A program made the translations under genes and the position numbers. A DNA stretch of 64,000 nucleotides from Terriglobus sp. TAA 43 (lineage in GTDB: Bacteria > Acidobacteriota > Terriglobia > Terriglobales > Acidobacteriaceae). This document shows positions 28,501-37,140 of this stretch, in pieces. Numbering within the stretch: the first letter of the stretch is position 1; each line of letters begins with the position of its first letter. Under the pieces are notes generated by a model. That model searched no databases, was not told where the DNA came from, and saw only the letters and a list, made by a program, of their open reading frames with translations. The stretch is taken from assembly GCF_000800015.1 (NCBI RefSeq), contig NZ_JUGR01000002.1:62001-126000 (forward strand), written 5' to 3'.

Positions 28501-29958
28501 TTCGGTAACTTCATTAATCGTTCGCAGCGAGATTCCAGCCAGCTTCACGTCAACGTAAGCGTGGGCGCGCTCCACCGGCGTAATTGCAAGAGAGCCTGTC
28601 GCGGGCGGCTTGGCATTTGCAATCTTCGCGGTTGCATTCGCCGTCTTCTGCCCTGCAACAATCGTGGGAGATTGCGCAGGAGCTTCGGGCGGCACTTCTC
28701 CTAGCCAGTTGTTAATACGCATGTCACCGGCAATCGTGCCGCCACCGGGAAGGTCTAGCGCAATAGCGTTAAACAGAAGCTCAGTCGGCGTTACTTTCAA
28801 AGACGCGCCGCCATTCACCCCGTTCACGACCACATATTCATCGTGATATCCAACGGAGTGCAGCTTCGCACTGCCCACCATCAGGTATCCCTTTTCGCAT
28901 TCGGGAGCAGGCGGCAATGTCTTGGTGCTGGCAGGATTCGCATTGGGATTGCGACGCTGCCAGAAGCGAGGCTTCTTCTGTGCCTCCTGCGGTGCAACGG
29001 CGCAGGAATGGCCCGCCAGATCCAGATCGACGACGCCTGCTGTAAGTCCCGGGAAACCGCTTAGGACGGAGATTTGCGGAACCTCCACATTGCCCTTCAC
29101 AGTAACGTTCCATACGGGATTATCAAAGTTCTCCACGTGCGCCGTCGCATCCAGATGGGAGCTCTTGCCCGTATCAAAGCTGAGTTGCTGAATGCTAATA
29201 AGCTTGCGCCCGATTTCAGCCTTTACCTTCAGCCGCGACTGCGCCTCCGGCATCTGATCCATCCGCGTACGGATGTCGCTCACGCCAATGTCAATGCCGT
29301 AATGATCGGTGCTTGTGATGTAACGAACGTCCACGCCAAGATCGCGCGCTGCCAGATCGAATGGAATCGCACGATCATTCAGCAGCGCCACACCGTTCGC
29401 CAGTTCCACCTTCGACGCCTGCAAATCCAGCAGCGTATCCATCACTGGTTCATTGCTGGTGCTCTTCGTCTTGGGAACAGGTTGGTTCGTGGAGCCGTCC
29501 TTATTCACGATCAGGTGAATCTGCGGCTTATCCACATGCAGCAGCGACAGCGTGATGTATTTCATCGCGCCCTTGGAATTCGTCGCATGCGCGAACAGGC
29601 TCTTCAACGTGATGCGCACCAGAATGCGATCTGCCGAAAGGTATGGGGCTTGGTCCGGCCCCTCGAGCCCATGAATCACCAGTCCATCTGCTTCCACCGC
29701 CAGGTGCATCAGGCTGAACTGCACCTTCGCCAAATCCACCTTGCCGCCTGTGGCATCTTCCAGCGTGGCAATCAACTGCGTGCGAACGCGATTCTGAAAG
29801 TCATCCGTCGTGGTGTAGACGCCGAGTCCCACAACCAGCAGCACCACCAACAGCAGCACGGAACCCGTAATCCATGCGGTGATGCGCCATGCACGCGACT
29901 TTTTCGGTGTGGGTACGTTCTCGTTCGGAGGAGGAGCGTTTGCGTCCAGCAATGTCAT
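25585..29958 (-). CDS. tamB: Translocation and assembly module protein TamB (DUF490)
   Basis: 1457 aa. One N-terminal membrane anchor (about 25-50, WITGSVLLLVVLLVVGLGVY), then a very long beta-rich region of AsmA/DUF490-like repeats, with the conserved C-terminal block FDLTYRSEPPLS-type: here NFKLTYRSEPPLSQADIFNLLALG, followed by a C-terminus YKIRKRYR. TamB-like proteins are hydrophobic-groove bridges across the periplasm and carry phospholipids or assist outer-membrane protein insertion. Its start overlaps the stop of the SurA-like gene in TGATG (29956-29960). Coupling to a BamA/TamA-like barrel and a SurA-like chaperone supports an envelope-assembly role. Confidence 0.9.
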   Translation of the reverse strand: MTLLDANAPPPNENVPTPKKSRAWRITAWITGSVLLLVVLLVVGLGVYTTTDDFQNRVRTQLIATLEDATGGKVDLAKVQFSLMHLAVEADGLVIHGLEGPDQAPYLSADRILVRITLKSLFAHATNSKGAMKYITLSLLHVDKPQIHLIVNKDGSTNQPVPKTKSTSNEPVMDTLLDLQASKVELANGVALLNDRAIPFDLAARDLGVDVRYITSTDHYGIDIGVSDIRTRMDQMPEAQSRLKVKAEIGRKLISIQQLSFDTGKSSHLDATAHVENFDNPVWNVTVKGNVEVPQISVLSGFPGLTAGVVDLDLAGHSCAVAPQEAQKKPRFWQRRNPNANPASTKTLPPAPECEKGYLMVGSAKLHSVGYHDEYVVVNGVNGGASLKVTPTELLFNAIALDLPGGGTIAGDMRINNWLGEVPPEAPAQSPTIVAGQKTANATAKIANAKPPATGSLAITPVERAHAYVDVKLAGISLRTINEVTEPRHYSDLGIDTAVNGPVHVEWGGPAKDLPSSVIVSADLKLAPQNLHRRGAIQNIPLTGVVKATYRGSNETVAIQQLDAHTPASTVQATGTLGVANGDPLTSLNLIADFRDLSEFDSILNIIGYESNGKKGSAALPVALHGDAHFQGVASGPIAGLDIKGHLQANELTAHLGSMGDVAIDSLVADAEYAPSGVTVASSTIHRGTAVLNASGLVKPHRVVKRGVVSYEFDDETQVQAKLQLADAQIHDVLEIAGQGALPVTGVVAVNGSVDGTFGNLTGDGTLSLRNGVAYDQPYDAVTANVSVRGQEISASTLDVKAQGAEVTGNGSYNLTSKHVKAHLQANDVRLSNLLAVRKAGTPVDGVLTFRADADGTLDAPGLNAHLQLANATYQKQALGQLTADVNSSGNMIYLKAHSDLLTAKLDANGQLQLVGDYPMQAHATFSNLDVAPVLKLTGSSFEATSVIAGELNVSGPAKKPEALSGTLTVNPLQVTTQGLTFVSAAPVHASLTNGTVRLDELHVTGPETDLHASGSVQIFSPDGKPLPAQGGAINAQANGSLNVALAHRLKPQVIASGMVNFNVTASGTTSKPILGGKMTFSNTNIAYDTIPNGLSNITGTATFTDDRLVMDNVTATSGGGRIKLTGFVQFRGGLFADMTATATAVRVRYYGVSATMNASLRLQGSGDGASLSGNILITRFGLAETFDFASVAGGSGDVSAPPDPDSLLNKIVLNVHVQSSPALDFQNSYARIAGTVDLSLRGTAAVPAVLGKVTINDGSATFSGTKYQLQRGQIYFNNPIRIDPLIDLDATARVENYDVTIGVHGTSKNFKLTYRSEPPLSQADIFNLLALGRTQEEAAINTQQLQQQGQDPTTNALLGGALNATVSNRVNKLFGGSGKVKIDPAYVGTIGASSARITVEQQVTRQITVTFATSINTSAQQLIQLQYQLSDNKSIVVTRDENGVFSMVYKIRKRYR

Positions 29959-30752
29959 CAGGGCGCCTCCTCATTCGGTTGCATCATGCGAACGTGCCCG
30001 GAGTCACGCAACGTCTTTAGCCACGCATCCAGCAGCGTGCTTACCTGCTCCTGCAAAAGGATCTCTCCAATACGGTCGCGAATCGAATCGAGCGGAGGCG
30101 CAGTCGCCTTCTGCTTCGCATACTGCGGCAACAGCGTGTTGTTGTAATAGTCCTCAATTTGCTGATCGCCAATGCGGATGCCGCTGCGGAAACGTTGCTC
30201 AATGAAGTGCACAACCTGCGCACGTTGCTTTAAGCGACTGCGCAATTCCTCGGAAGTGAATCCTGACTTTTCAAGAAACTTCTTCCATCCGGCATCGCTG
30301 GTGCAATCCGCATGGGCACATGCAGGCAGATCCTTGCGCAAATCCGCCTCTTGCTTGTTCACTTCGTCATCAGAAATAGGAACCGCAGGAAAGCCACCGA
30401 GCTGCTGCAAGACAAGCGTGCGATCGACGAGACGCGTGATGGCCTGCTCGCGCATCGGCTTCGAATCATCCTCACCGTACGGATACAGCTTTGAGAAGCG
30501 CTCCTCTTCCTCCACATCGCTTTCAAGTACAAGATCACCATTCACAATGACAACAATGCGATCAATCACATCGCCTCGTTCTGCAGGAAGCTTGTGCGCA
30601 TCCGCGCGCGCCTGCTCCTTCGTCTGCGGTTTGCCTTCCTCCACCGATTTCGGCGCAGGCTTTTGAGATAGCAACGGCGCAGCCGCAAGTGCTAATCCCA
30701 GCATCAGCAGGCAATTCGCGATATCGAAACGGAATGGATAGAAGCGCGTCAT
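29958..30752 (-). CDS. SurA-like N-terminal chaperone domain protein
   Basis: 264 aa. ATG 30750-30752 shares its A with the TGA of the upstream barrel gene (TGATG). A signal peptide or anchor (FDIANCLLMLGLALAAAPLLSQ) is followed by the SurA_N hallmark VIDRIVVIVNGDLVLESDVE and helices with EQAITRLVDRTLVLQQLG. The C-terminal helix is also of SurA type. A parvulin peptidyl-prolyl isomerase domain is absent, so this is a chaperone-only version. Its place between a BamA/TamA-like gene and tamB suggests delivery of outer-membrane proteins to the barrel (inference). Confidence 0.82.
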   Translation of the reverse strand: MTRFYPFRFDIANCLLMLGLALAAAPLLSQKPAPKSVEEGKPQTKEQARADAHKLPAERGDVIDRIVVIVNGDLVLESDVEEEERFSKLYPYGEDDSKPMREQAITRLVDRTLVLQQLGGFPAVPISDDEVNKQEADLRKDLPACAHADCTSDAGWKKFLEKSGFTSEELRSRLKQRAQVVHFIEQRFRSGIRIGDQQIEDYYNNTLLPQYAKQKATAPPLDSIRDRIGEILLQEQVSTLLDAWLKTLRDSGHVRMMQPNEEAP

Positions 30753-33700
30753 CAGAAGCTCTGGCCGATCGAGAAGAAGAACTGGAAGTGGCTTGACTGA
30801 CCCACATGATGCGTGGGCACGGACTGTGTGTAGTCGTCGATGATGGGATAGATCGGCGGATTCAGGTTGTACGAGGCATCCAGACGGATAGGACCGACCG
30901 GAGTGTTGTAGCGCGCGCCAAGACCCACAGCGTGAGAGAAGTAGGCGAAGTCGCACGTGCCAACTGTGACAAAGCCCGAGACCTGGCGGCAGGTATCGCG
31001 GTTTGGTTGATGGAAACGAGCAATCGACGGGAAAACATCTCCCACGTGCAGAAATGCATTGCCCATGTCATGGAACAACACAAACGAAACACTGTCGCCC
31101 ACAAGCGGTAGCACGGGTGCTGGCATACGCAGTTCCAACGTATTGATCAGTACAGCCGATCCGCCAACCGGATATCCCGTCGTCAAATCGCGCGGTCCAG
31201 CTTGATTAATGCCGAAACCACGATGCGAGTTAGCACCGCCTGCATACAAACGTTCCGGCAGCGGAACCGAATTGCACGACGCATTGGTATTCAGCAACTC
31301 GCCCTGGCAACCTTCAATGCCTGCATTCGGATTTGCACCTGAAGTCGTCTCCACACCAAAGCGGGTGTTACGTGCGAACGTATACTTCCGCTTCTTACCC
31401 CACGTGTAGTAGCTGGAGTAAGTCACATCGACCTTGTTGAAGTCCGTCTGCGAACCAAAGACACCGCTCGCCAGAAAATCCGTGAACGATAGATACATGC
31501 CCTTCTGCGCATCAAGCTGAATAGGCGCACGCGTGTCGTGATACCACGTGAATGCAGGTCCACCAACTCGCACCGGCTGCGACAGCAAAGGAATCAGGTT
31601 TGCCGTAACCTGCAAACTGTTTTGGTCCACCGACACGCGCCGATAGGTGAAGTCGTAGATGAACGTATCTGCCTTCGGAACCTTTTGCGTTAAACGGAAC
31701 AACCCCTGCAGTGTGCTGGCCTTAAACGTGGAGATGTTCTGCACGTTGGAATAACCGCCGCTCACCTGCGTAGAGAAATTAGGACGGCCCAGAAACTTCG
31801 GCGTATTCCACGTTGCTGTAGCAATGCGTTCCAACAGGCCATACGTTACATGGAACGCAAGCGACTGATCGGTGCCGAACAGGTTGATGCGTGACACATC
31901 TGCGGATACGCGGAAGGAAGCGCCAGCTTTGCCTTCTGGCGAGCATGTCGTATTACCAATCGATTGCTGCGCACGGCAATTGGGTTGCGGCGTGGAGAGC
32001 TGCGCCTCAAAACCCGCACCATACGTCACATCCCAGCGCTTCGCCTCAGTCAACTGCACCAGTACATTCTTACGGTCGGCCAGGCCTTCCGGATTCTGCA
32101 CTGCAACGTTCGCCTCATTGAACAACGCAAGGTCGTAGTAGCGGCGCTGCATCTCCACGATAGCGCTTTCATCCAGTGGATCCCCGGGCTTCAGCAGCAA
32201 CCGGTCAGTCACCAGTTTCTGGCGCACATGCTGCACGCCCGAAATCAGCACGCGATCCACATTCACCTGTTCGCCTTCAGTGACGAGGTAGGTCACGTCA
32301 GTGCGCGTCGCGTCGTCCTTGCGCACTGCCTGCCGCACTTCCACCTTGGCCTGATCGAAGCCCTTTGAAAGATAAGCTTGCAGAATATTGTCGCGGTCAT
32401 TGGAAACATTGGCCAGCGCGAAAGGCTGATTCGTCTCCGCCGTGATCAGAGCCTTCATCTGTTCGGCTCGCGCAGTATCCACGCCGGTCAACGTAATATT
32501 GCCGAACTTTTGCTGCGAACCTTCATCAATATGAAGATTCACAGTAATCGTGCCTAGCTTCTTATCGTCCTCACCCTTCTTCTCATCCGTCGTGATCTTC
32601 ACTTTCGTGAAGCCATTGGCCATGTAGAGCGAGGTGATGGAATCAATATCGTTGGACAGCAGCACAGGCGAGAAACGTCCGGAACGGACATAAGCATCTG
32701 CCTTTACCACCTGCATCCGTTCCTTGATGTTGTCGGTCTCGAAATACTTGTTGCCGGTCACATTCACGGCAATCACTTTGTATTTCTTTCCGGGGACGGC
32801 GTGAAACGCAACTGTCTCTGTCAGGTTGCTGGGCGGAGGCAGCGGAGTGCCATCCTCTGCATACGTCGGAGTATCCGGAACTCCGCGTACATCCGGCGTA
32901 ACCTCAGCATCGAAGTAGCCCTGCCGCTGCAAAAATTCGCGGATGTTATGCGCGCCTTCGTTGAGCAGGTCGTTATCTACCGCGCTCTCTTCGTAGATCG
33001 GCAACAGCTTCTTCTGTCGCGACTTCGATACCTTCGCCCCGTCAATGCTCACCTTGACCTGCGGCCCCTGGAAGGCGCGGAAGGTGTAGTCCAGTTGCTG
33101 ACGATCTGCAGCATACTGGCTCTTTTCCAATGCAATCGCGGCTTCCAGGCGATCGTTCTTCTGGTAATACTTGCGCAGACGAGTCAGGCCATTGCCAACC
33201 GTATCGCGCGTAACTTTGTTCTTCGTTTTGAAGACAAACAGCGTCTTATTCTTTTCCTGCAACTTGCTTCGTTTGCGGAACTCGTCCACCGTCAGGCCGG
33301 GATCACCCTTCACGATCACGTTCCCCACCAACGCCTGCTTGCCGATGTCAATCAGGTAGAAGACATCCACCTGTTTACCGTCAGGAAGGTGTTCGGTTGC
33401 AGAGTGCACCACCGGAGCGTAATAGCCGTTCTGCGCCAGTGTCTGACGAAGTCCCTCTTCGCCCGCACGAACCTGCGAATTTGTGAACGGCAAGCCGGGC
33501 TGCAACTCAGACGCGGCTTCCAGCAGCGAAGTCACTCGCTCCGAGCGCACCCCTTGGATATGAACGCGCCCAACAAAGTACCGCGGCGTGCCCACATACA
33601 GAAGCGTGACGCTGCCATCACTGTTCACAATGCTGCGCACCTGGATATCGCGATACAAGCCCGTGAGAAACAATCTGCGTGTCGCGGTGCGCACCTTGTC

Positions 33701-34216
33701 TGGAGCGATGGTGTCGCCCGGATTCAATCCCAATTCTTTCTGCGGCAACGGATCGTTCTCACCGAACTCAACGCCTTCAAACTCGACGGAACGTAGTTTC
33801 CTGCCGCGAAGCGCCCACACTCCCGCGACGGCGTTGTCCGCAGCCTTTCCCGCCTTCTCGCTTTGATCCTGGGCGGCATCCTGCGCCGCGGCACCTGCGG
33901 TCGTGGCCGCCGTGCTGGTGCCACTCGTTACATCACCAGCCGCATTCGTTTTTCCGGGGACTACCTGGACGGTCTTGCCGCCGCCAGGAACGGGCTGTTG
34001 CGCACCTGTCGCTGGCTGTTGCTGACCATTGCCAGAGGTGGCCGGGCTGGACGGCTGGCCATTTGGCTCCTGCGCGTACATCGTCAGGGCAGCGCCCGAC
34101 AGGATCATGACGGCCGCCGAACACAATGCCTTTCGTCGCAATGCAACCCCACCTGTCCACAGCTTCACCAGCACCAGCGTTCCTGCTCCCCAAAAGTCTC
34201 TCAGTCTTATTGCCAT
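30752..34216 (-). CDS. BamA/TamA-family outer-membrane protein with POTRA domains
   Basis: About 1154 aa, starting at ATG 34216 (a TTG at 34231 would add five residues). After a signal sequence (ALCSAAVMILSGAALTMYAQ) there is a low-complexity Gln/Pro/Gly linker (about 50-135), then several POTRA domains (about 140-720; strands such as LRSVEFEGVEF, ALVGNVIVKGDPGLT, KYKVIAVNVTGNKYFETDNIKERM, NVDRVLISGVQHVRQKLV), and a 16-strand type barrel (about 730-1154) with the L6 segment VGGSAVLINTLELR. It ends FFFSIGQSF with a terminal Phe. Much longer than E. coli BamA (810 aa) or TamA (577 aa). Operon with SurA-like and TamB suggests the Tam role, but a BamA function cannot be excluded. Confidence 0.87.
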   Translation of the reverse strand: MAIRLRDFWGAGTLVLVKLWTGGVALRRKALCSAAVMILSGAALTMYAQEPNGQPSSPATSGNGQQQPATGAQQPVPGGGKTVQVVPGKTNAAGDVTSGTSTAATTAGAAAQDAAQDQSEKAGKAADNAVAGVWALRGRKLRSVEFEGVEFGENDPLPQKELGLNPGDTIAPDKVRTATRRLFLTGLYRDIQVRSIVNSDGSVTLLYVGTPRYFVGRVHIQGVRSERVTSLLEAASELQPGLPFTNSQVRAGEEGLRQTLAQNGYYAPVVHSATEHLPDGKQVDVFYLIDIGKQALVGNVIVKGDPGLTVDEFRKRSKLQEKNKTLFVFKTKNKVTRDTVGNGLTRLRKYYQKNDRLEAAIALEKSQYAADRQQLDYTFRAFQGPQVKVSIDGAKVSKSRQKKLLPIYEESAVDNDLLNEGAHNIREFLQRQGYFDAEVTPDVRGVPDTPTYAEDGTPLPPPSNLTETVAFHAVPGKKYKVIAVNVTGNKYFETDNIKERMQVVKADAYVRSGRFSPVLLSNDIDSITSLYMANGFTKVKITTDEKKGEDDKKLGTITVNLHIDEGSQQKFGNITLTGVDTARAEQMKALITAETNQPFALANVSNDRDNILQAYLSKGFDQAKVEVRQAVRKDDATRTDVTYLVTEGEQVNVDRVLISGVQHVRQKLVTDRLLLKPGDPLDESAIVEMQRRYYDLALFNEANVAVQNPEGLADRKNVLVQLTEAKRWDVTYGAGFEAQLSTPQPNCRAQQSIGNTTCSPEGKAGASFRVSADVSRINLFGTDQSLAFHVTYGLLERIATATWNTPKFLGRPNFSTQVSGGYSNVQNISTFKASTLQGLFRLTQKVPKADTFIYDFTYRRVSVDQNSLQVTANLIPLLSQPVRVGGPAFTWYHDTRAPIQLDAQKGMYLSFTDFLASGVFGSQTDFNKVDVTYSSYYTWGKKRKYTFARNTRFGVETTSGANPNAGIEGCQGELLNTNASCNSVPLPERLYAGGANSHRGFGINQAGPRDLTTGYPVGGSAVLINTLELRMPAPVLPLVGDSVSFVLFHDMGNAFLHVGDVFPSIARFHQPNRDTCRQVSGFVTVGTCDFAYFSHAVGLGARYNTPVGPIRLDASYNLNPPIYPIIDDYTQSVPTHHVGQSSHFQFFFSIGQSF

Positions 34217-34378
34217 GATGCCTGTTTTCAAGCAGTAACGCTCGGCATCGAGACGTAAACAAATGCTTTACACCCAAAACCACAGATATGGAGCGGTTGG
34301 ATGCAGGTTCCCTGCATCGGGTTCGCTGCACCCTCGCTTCATACCTCGTACACTCAAATAGCAAGGAGTTGCTTCAGC

Positions 34379-35428
34379 GTGACCGTAGTTTCCAGTGAAG
34401 AATTTTCATCAGACGATCGCTATTCACGCCAGCGCCTCTTCCCTGCCATCGGCGTCGAAGGGCAGAAAAAGCTCGCAGCATCCCATGTCGTTCTGGTCGG
34501 TTGCGGAGCCACCGGGGCAGCCTCTGCGGGATTGCTTGCCCGCGCCGGCGTCGGCACACTCACCATCATCGATCGCGACTTCGTGGAACCCTCGAACTTG
34601 CAGCGGCAGATGCTGTTCACGGAAGCCGACGCAGCCGAGGCTCTTCCAAAAGCCGAAGCAGCCCGACGCCGCATCGCTGACATTAATGCTGATGTAACGG
34701 TCCACGCCCACATCGCGGACCTGACACCTGCCAACGCCGCCACGTTATTGGCAGACGCGGATGTCATCCTCGATGCCACGGACAACTTCGAAACGCGTTA
34801 TCTGATCAACGACTTCGCCGTGCAAACCGGAACACCGTGGATCTACGCAGCCGCGATCGGCTCCTATGCAGCGACGATGAACATCGTCCCCACTGGCGAT
34901 TTCCGCACAGCCTGCCTCGCCTGCATCTTCCCTGAGCCACCGGGAGGCACCGTGGAAACCTGCGACACCGCAGGCATCCTCAATACCGCAGTAAACTTCA
35001 CAGCATCGCTGCAGGTAACGGAGACGCTCAAGCTCCTCACGGATCAACCCTCTGCCTTGCGACGCACACTCCTGTCATTCGATCTCTGGACTGGGGAACG
35101 CTCTGAGGTCCAGGCAGGCAAGCCACGTTCCACGTGCGAGGTCTGCGGCCAACACAATTTCCGTCATCTCGCAGGCGAAGGTCGTCCACACATCACACTC
35201 TGCGGCCGCAACTCCGTACAGATTCACGAACACCATCGTCCCGTGGACTTCGCATCACTGGCCCAGCGTCTTGGCCCGCTCGGCAACGTGCGATTCAACA
35301 GCATGATGCTGCGCTTTCAACACGGCGAATACACCCTCAGCGTCTTCGCCGATGGCCGCACCGTGATCCAGGGAACCAGCGAAGTCCCGAGAGCGCGCGC
35401 TCTCTACGCCCGCTTCATCGGCAGTTAA
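34379..35428 (+). CDS. ThiF/MoeB-family adenylyltransferase (HesA/MoeB/ThiF)
   Basis: 349 aa from GTG 34379, with AAGGAG ten bases upstream. The E1-like ATP-binding fold is clear: VVLVGCGATGAASAGLLARAG (GxGxxG), IIDRDFVEPSNLQRQ (Arg finger and Asp) and DATDNFETRYLINDF. Zinc cysteines are CLAC and CEVC, giving two CxxC pairs as in MoeB/ThiF; the catalytic Cys of the family is in VETCDTAGIL. The C-terminal domain (about 255-349) is not rhodanese but a ThiS/MoaD-like small beta domain (ITLCGRNSVQIHEH). It probably adenylates the C-terminus of a sulfur carrier for molybdopterin or thiamin synthesis; no partner gene is adjacent. Confidence 0.85.
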   Translation: MTVVSSEEFSSDDRYSRQRLFPAIGVEGQKKLAASHVVLVGCGATGAASAGLLARAGVGTLTIIDRDFVEPSNLQRQMLFTEADAAEALPKAEAARRRIADINADVTVHAHIADLTPANAATLLADADVILDATDNFETRYLINDFAVQTGTPWIYAAAIGSYAATMNIVPTGDFRTACLACIFPEPPGGTVETCDTAGILNTAVNFTASLQVTETLKLLTDQPSALRRTLLSFDLWTGERSEVQAGKPRSTCEVCGQHNFRHLAGEGRPHITLCGRNSVQIHEHHRPVDFASLAQRLGPLGNVRFNSMMLRFQHGEYTLSVFADGRTVIQGTSEVPRARALYARFIGS

Positions 35429-35430
35429 AC

Positions 35431-35826
35431 CTACTTCGTCCCCAACAGGATCGGATCCGTCTCAATCAGCGTCAGCGACTTCACCATGTTCGCCGTCGCG
35501 CTCTTGTATTTCTTGAAATGCGGTGTCAGCAGGTGCGCCTGATACGCCCCTTCATCCCGGTAAATCTCCAGAATCCGGATCTGGTTGGGATGCCCTTTCA
35601 CTGCCACTGCCAACAAAGAAAGCACTCCCGGCTCGACGCGCAGCGACGTGCTGATCTCCTCCGTCAGCGCAGTCCGATACCCGTCCAAATGGTCCGCATC
35701 AATCGTGAGTTCCGCAATGCGAACCAGGCGTTCTTCCGGCACAGGAGACGCACCCGATCGCTGCGCCAGCAGAACGCAAGCTGCCACCATCGTCGCGCAA
35801 ACAAGAAAACGATTCCGTAGCGTCAT
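35431..35826 (-). CDS. Antibiotic biosynthesis monooxygenase-domain protein, secreted
   Basis: 131 aa preceded by GGGAGGATGAGGT. A signal peptide (FLVCATMVAACVLLAQRSGA) leads into one ABM ferredoxin-like domain (about 35-125): VRIAELTIDADHLDGYRTALTE, ILEIYRDEGAYQAHLLTPHFKKYK and MVKSLTLIET are family-typical. ABM proteins are heme degraders, quinol monooxygenases or small-molecule detoxifiers; the substrate here is unknown. An exported form is unusual because most ABM proteins are cytoplasmic. Two bases separate its stop from the ThiF-family stop. Confidence 0.8.
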   Translation of the reverse strand: MTLRNRFLVCATMVAACVLLAQRSGASPVPEERLVRIAELTIDADHLDGYRTALTEEISTSLRVEPGVLSLLAVAVKGHPNQIRILEIYRDEGAYQAHLLTPHFKKYKSATANMVKSLTLIETDPILLGTK

Positions 35827-36091
35827 ACCTCATCCTCCCGCGCCTTCACAGCGTGTCAAATATGGCATCCCAATTCTTCGGCATTTCGTCTGCCCTGCTT
35901 TTCCTCAGGTCAGTAATCGATAGTTCTGTTCGCCGTACAACCTTCATCCCACGAAAGTAATCCACTAATCTTGCGCATCGTAATCAGTGCAAATCTTTGG
36001 CAGTGATGCCGTCCTGTATGGTGGAGTACAGCCTGCAGGTCTTTCCAGGAACGACGGCTCACCATACTGGTGGTGCCAGACCGGGGTTGCA

Positions 36092-36748
36092 ATGGAAGTT
36101 CAGGGCTACGGAATGACACAAAACAATACGACCCCGGTCGCCGGGCACTTCAAGCGGAATCCCCCCATCGCTGGTGAGGCAGACGCTCTGGAGCGCGCAA
36201 AAAACGGCGACCCGGATGCTTTCTCAAAGTTGTATGCGCTGCACAAGCGGCGTGTGTACACCTTATGCCTGCGAATGCTGGGCAATGTTTCTGAGGCAGA
36301 GGACATGACGCAGGAGGCTTTCCTGCACCTCTACCGTAAACTCGGCTCTTTCCGCGGCGAAAGCGCATTCTCCACCTGGCTGCACCGTCTTACGGTGAAC
36401 CTGGTGCTGATGCATCTCCGCAAGAAAGGTCTTCAACTCGTCTCCCTGGAAGAGACCATCAACCCCTCAGAAGAGGACGCGCCCAAGCGTGACTTCGGTT
36501 CGCGCGATCCGCGGCTGTCCGGGTCCGTTGATCGTGTCGCCCTGGAACGCGCCGTGGCCACGCTGCCGCCGGGATACCGCCTGGTCTTCGTGCTCCATGA
36601 CGTTGAGGGATACGAACACAACGAGATTGCCGAGATGCTCGAATGCTCAACCGGCAACAGCAAGTCGCAGCTTCACAAAGCGCGGCTAAAACTGCGGGAA
36701 ATTCTGCGGCAGAATGAACATGCCGCCTTGGTGCAGGAGTCGAAATAA
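36092..36748 (+). CDS. ECF-type RNA polymerase sigma factor (RpoE family)
   Basis: About 218 aa. ATG 36092 or 36113 are both possible starts; 36092 is used. Region 2 is ALHKRRVYTLCLRMLGNVSEAEDMTQEAFLHLYRK with the FSTWLHRLTVNLVLMHLRKK promoter-melting part, and region 4 is ATLPPGYRLVFVLHDVEGYEHNEIAEMLECSTGNSKSQLHKARLKLRE. The two are joined by an acidic linker (SEEDAPKRD). It overlaps the next small gene in TAATG (36746-36750), suggesting coupled translation with a regulatory partner. The regulon is unknown. Confidence 0.92.
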   Translation: MEVQGYGMTQNNTTPVAGHFKRNPPIAGEADALERAKNGDPDAFSKLYALHKRRVYTLCLRMLGNVSEAEDMTQEAFLHLYRKLGSFRGESAFSTWLHRLTVNLVLMHLRKKGLQLVSLEETINPSEEDAPKRDFGSRDPRLSGSVDRVALERAVATLPPGYRLVFVLHDVEGYEHNEIAEMLECSTGNSKSQLHKARLKLREILRQNEHAALVQESK

Positions 36749-37020
36749 TGCCGGAGCATGATGAAAAGCGCTGGACCTGCGAGGAGTTCGAAAAAGCTCT
36801 CCCCGAACTCTTTGAACGCGCAGAAGGCGGTAAGCTGAGCGCCGACCCGCGTTTCGCGGCAATCCTGCGGGACTGTCCGCAGGCCGCTGAACTGGTCCGC
36901 GATCTTGAGTACATCGCTGAAACCGCACGTATGCTGCTGGAACCAGAAGGCGAAGGCCCATCTTCTGATCTCTGGGGCAAAATTGAGCGAGAGATCTCGT
37001 CGAAAGACAGCATCCAGTAA
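36748..37020 (+). CDS. Small soluble partner of the sigma factor, putative anti-sigma factor
   Basis: 90 aa, coupled to the sigma gene by a one-base overlap. It is acidic and helical, with W-T-C-E-E-F-E-K near the N-terminus and CPQAAELVRDLEYIAETARML in the middle. A zinc-type HxxxCxxC motif and a transmembrane segment are both missing, so it is not a standard membrane anti-sigma factor. Position and size suggest a soluble anti-sigma or sigma-modulating protein; the function is inferred from context only. Confidence 0.6.
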   Translation: MPEHDEKRWTCEEFEKALPELFERAEGGKLSADPRFAAILRDCPQAAELVRDLEYIAETARMLLEPEGEGPSSDLWGKIEREISSKDSIQ

Positions 37021-37043
37021 ACCCATTTCAGATACGACAACAG

Positions 37044-37073
37044 CGGCGTCCCAACCGGGGACGCCGTTTTCTT
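37044..37073 (+). terminator. Rho-independent terminator of the sigma operon
   Basis: CGGCGTCCC (37044-37052) pairs with GGGACGCCG (37058-37066), loop AACCG, followed by TTTTCTT. It is 24 bases after the stop of the small partner gene. Confidence 0.85.
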
Positions 37074-37100
37074 TGCCACAAGCGAAATTCCACAAATCGC

Positions 37101-37129
37101 TTGCCCGTCATCTGCCCCGGGTGTATGCT
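37101..37129 (+). promoter_or_regulatory. Promoter of the aroK leader
   Basis: TTGCCC (37101-37106), a 17-bp spacer and TATGCT (37124-37129). A start of transcription near 37136 would leave only about five bases before the leader ATG at 37141, so the leader peptide would be made from an almost leaderless mRNA. Confidence 0.6.
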
Positions 37130-37140
37130 CCTCACCAGAG

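Noticed and set aside
25258-30147. Several long plus-strand frames of 200-350 codons
   Set aside because: All lie opposite tamB and the BON gene and are rich in Arg, His and Cys, as expected from the complement of GC-rich coding DNA.
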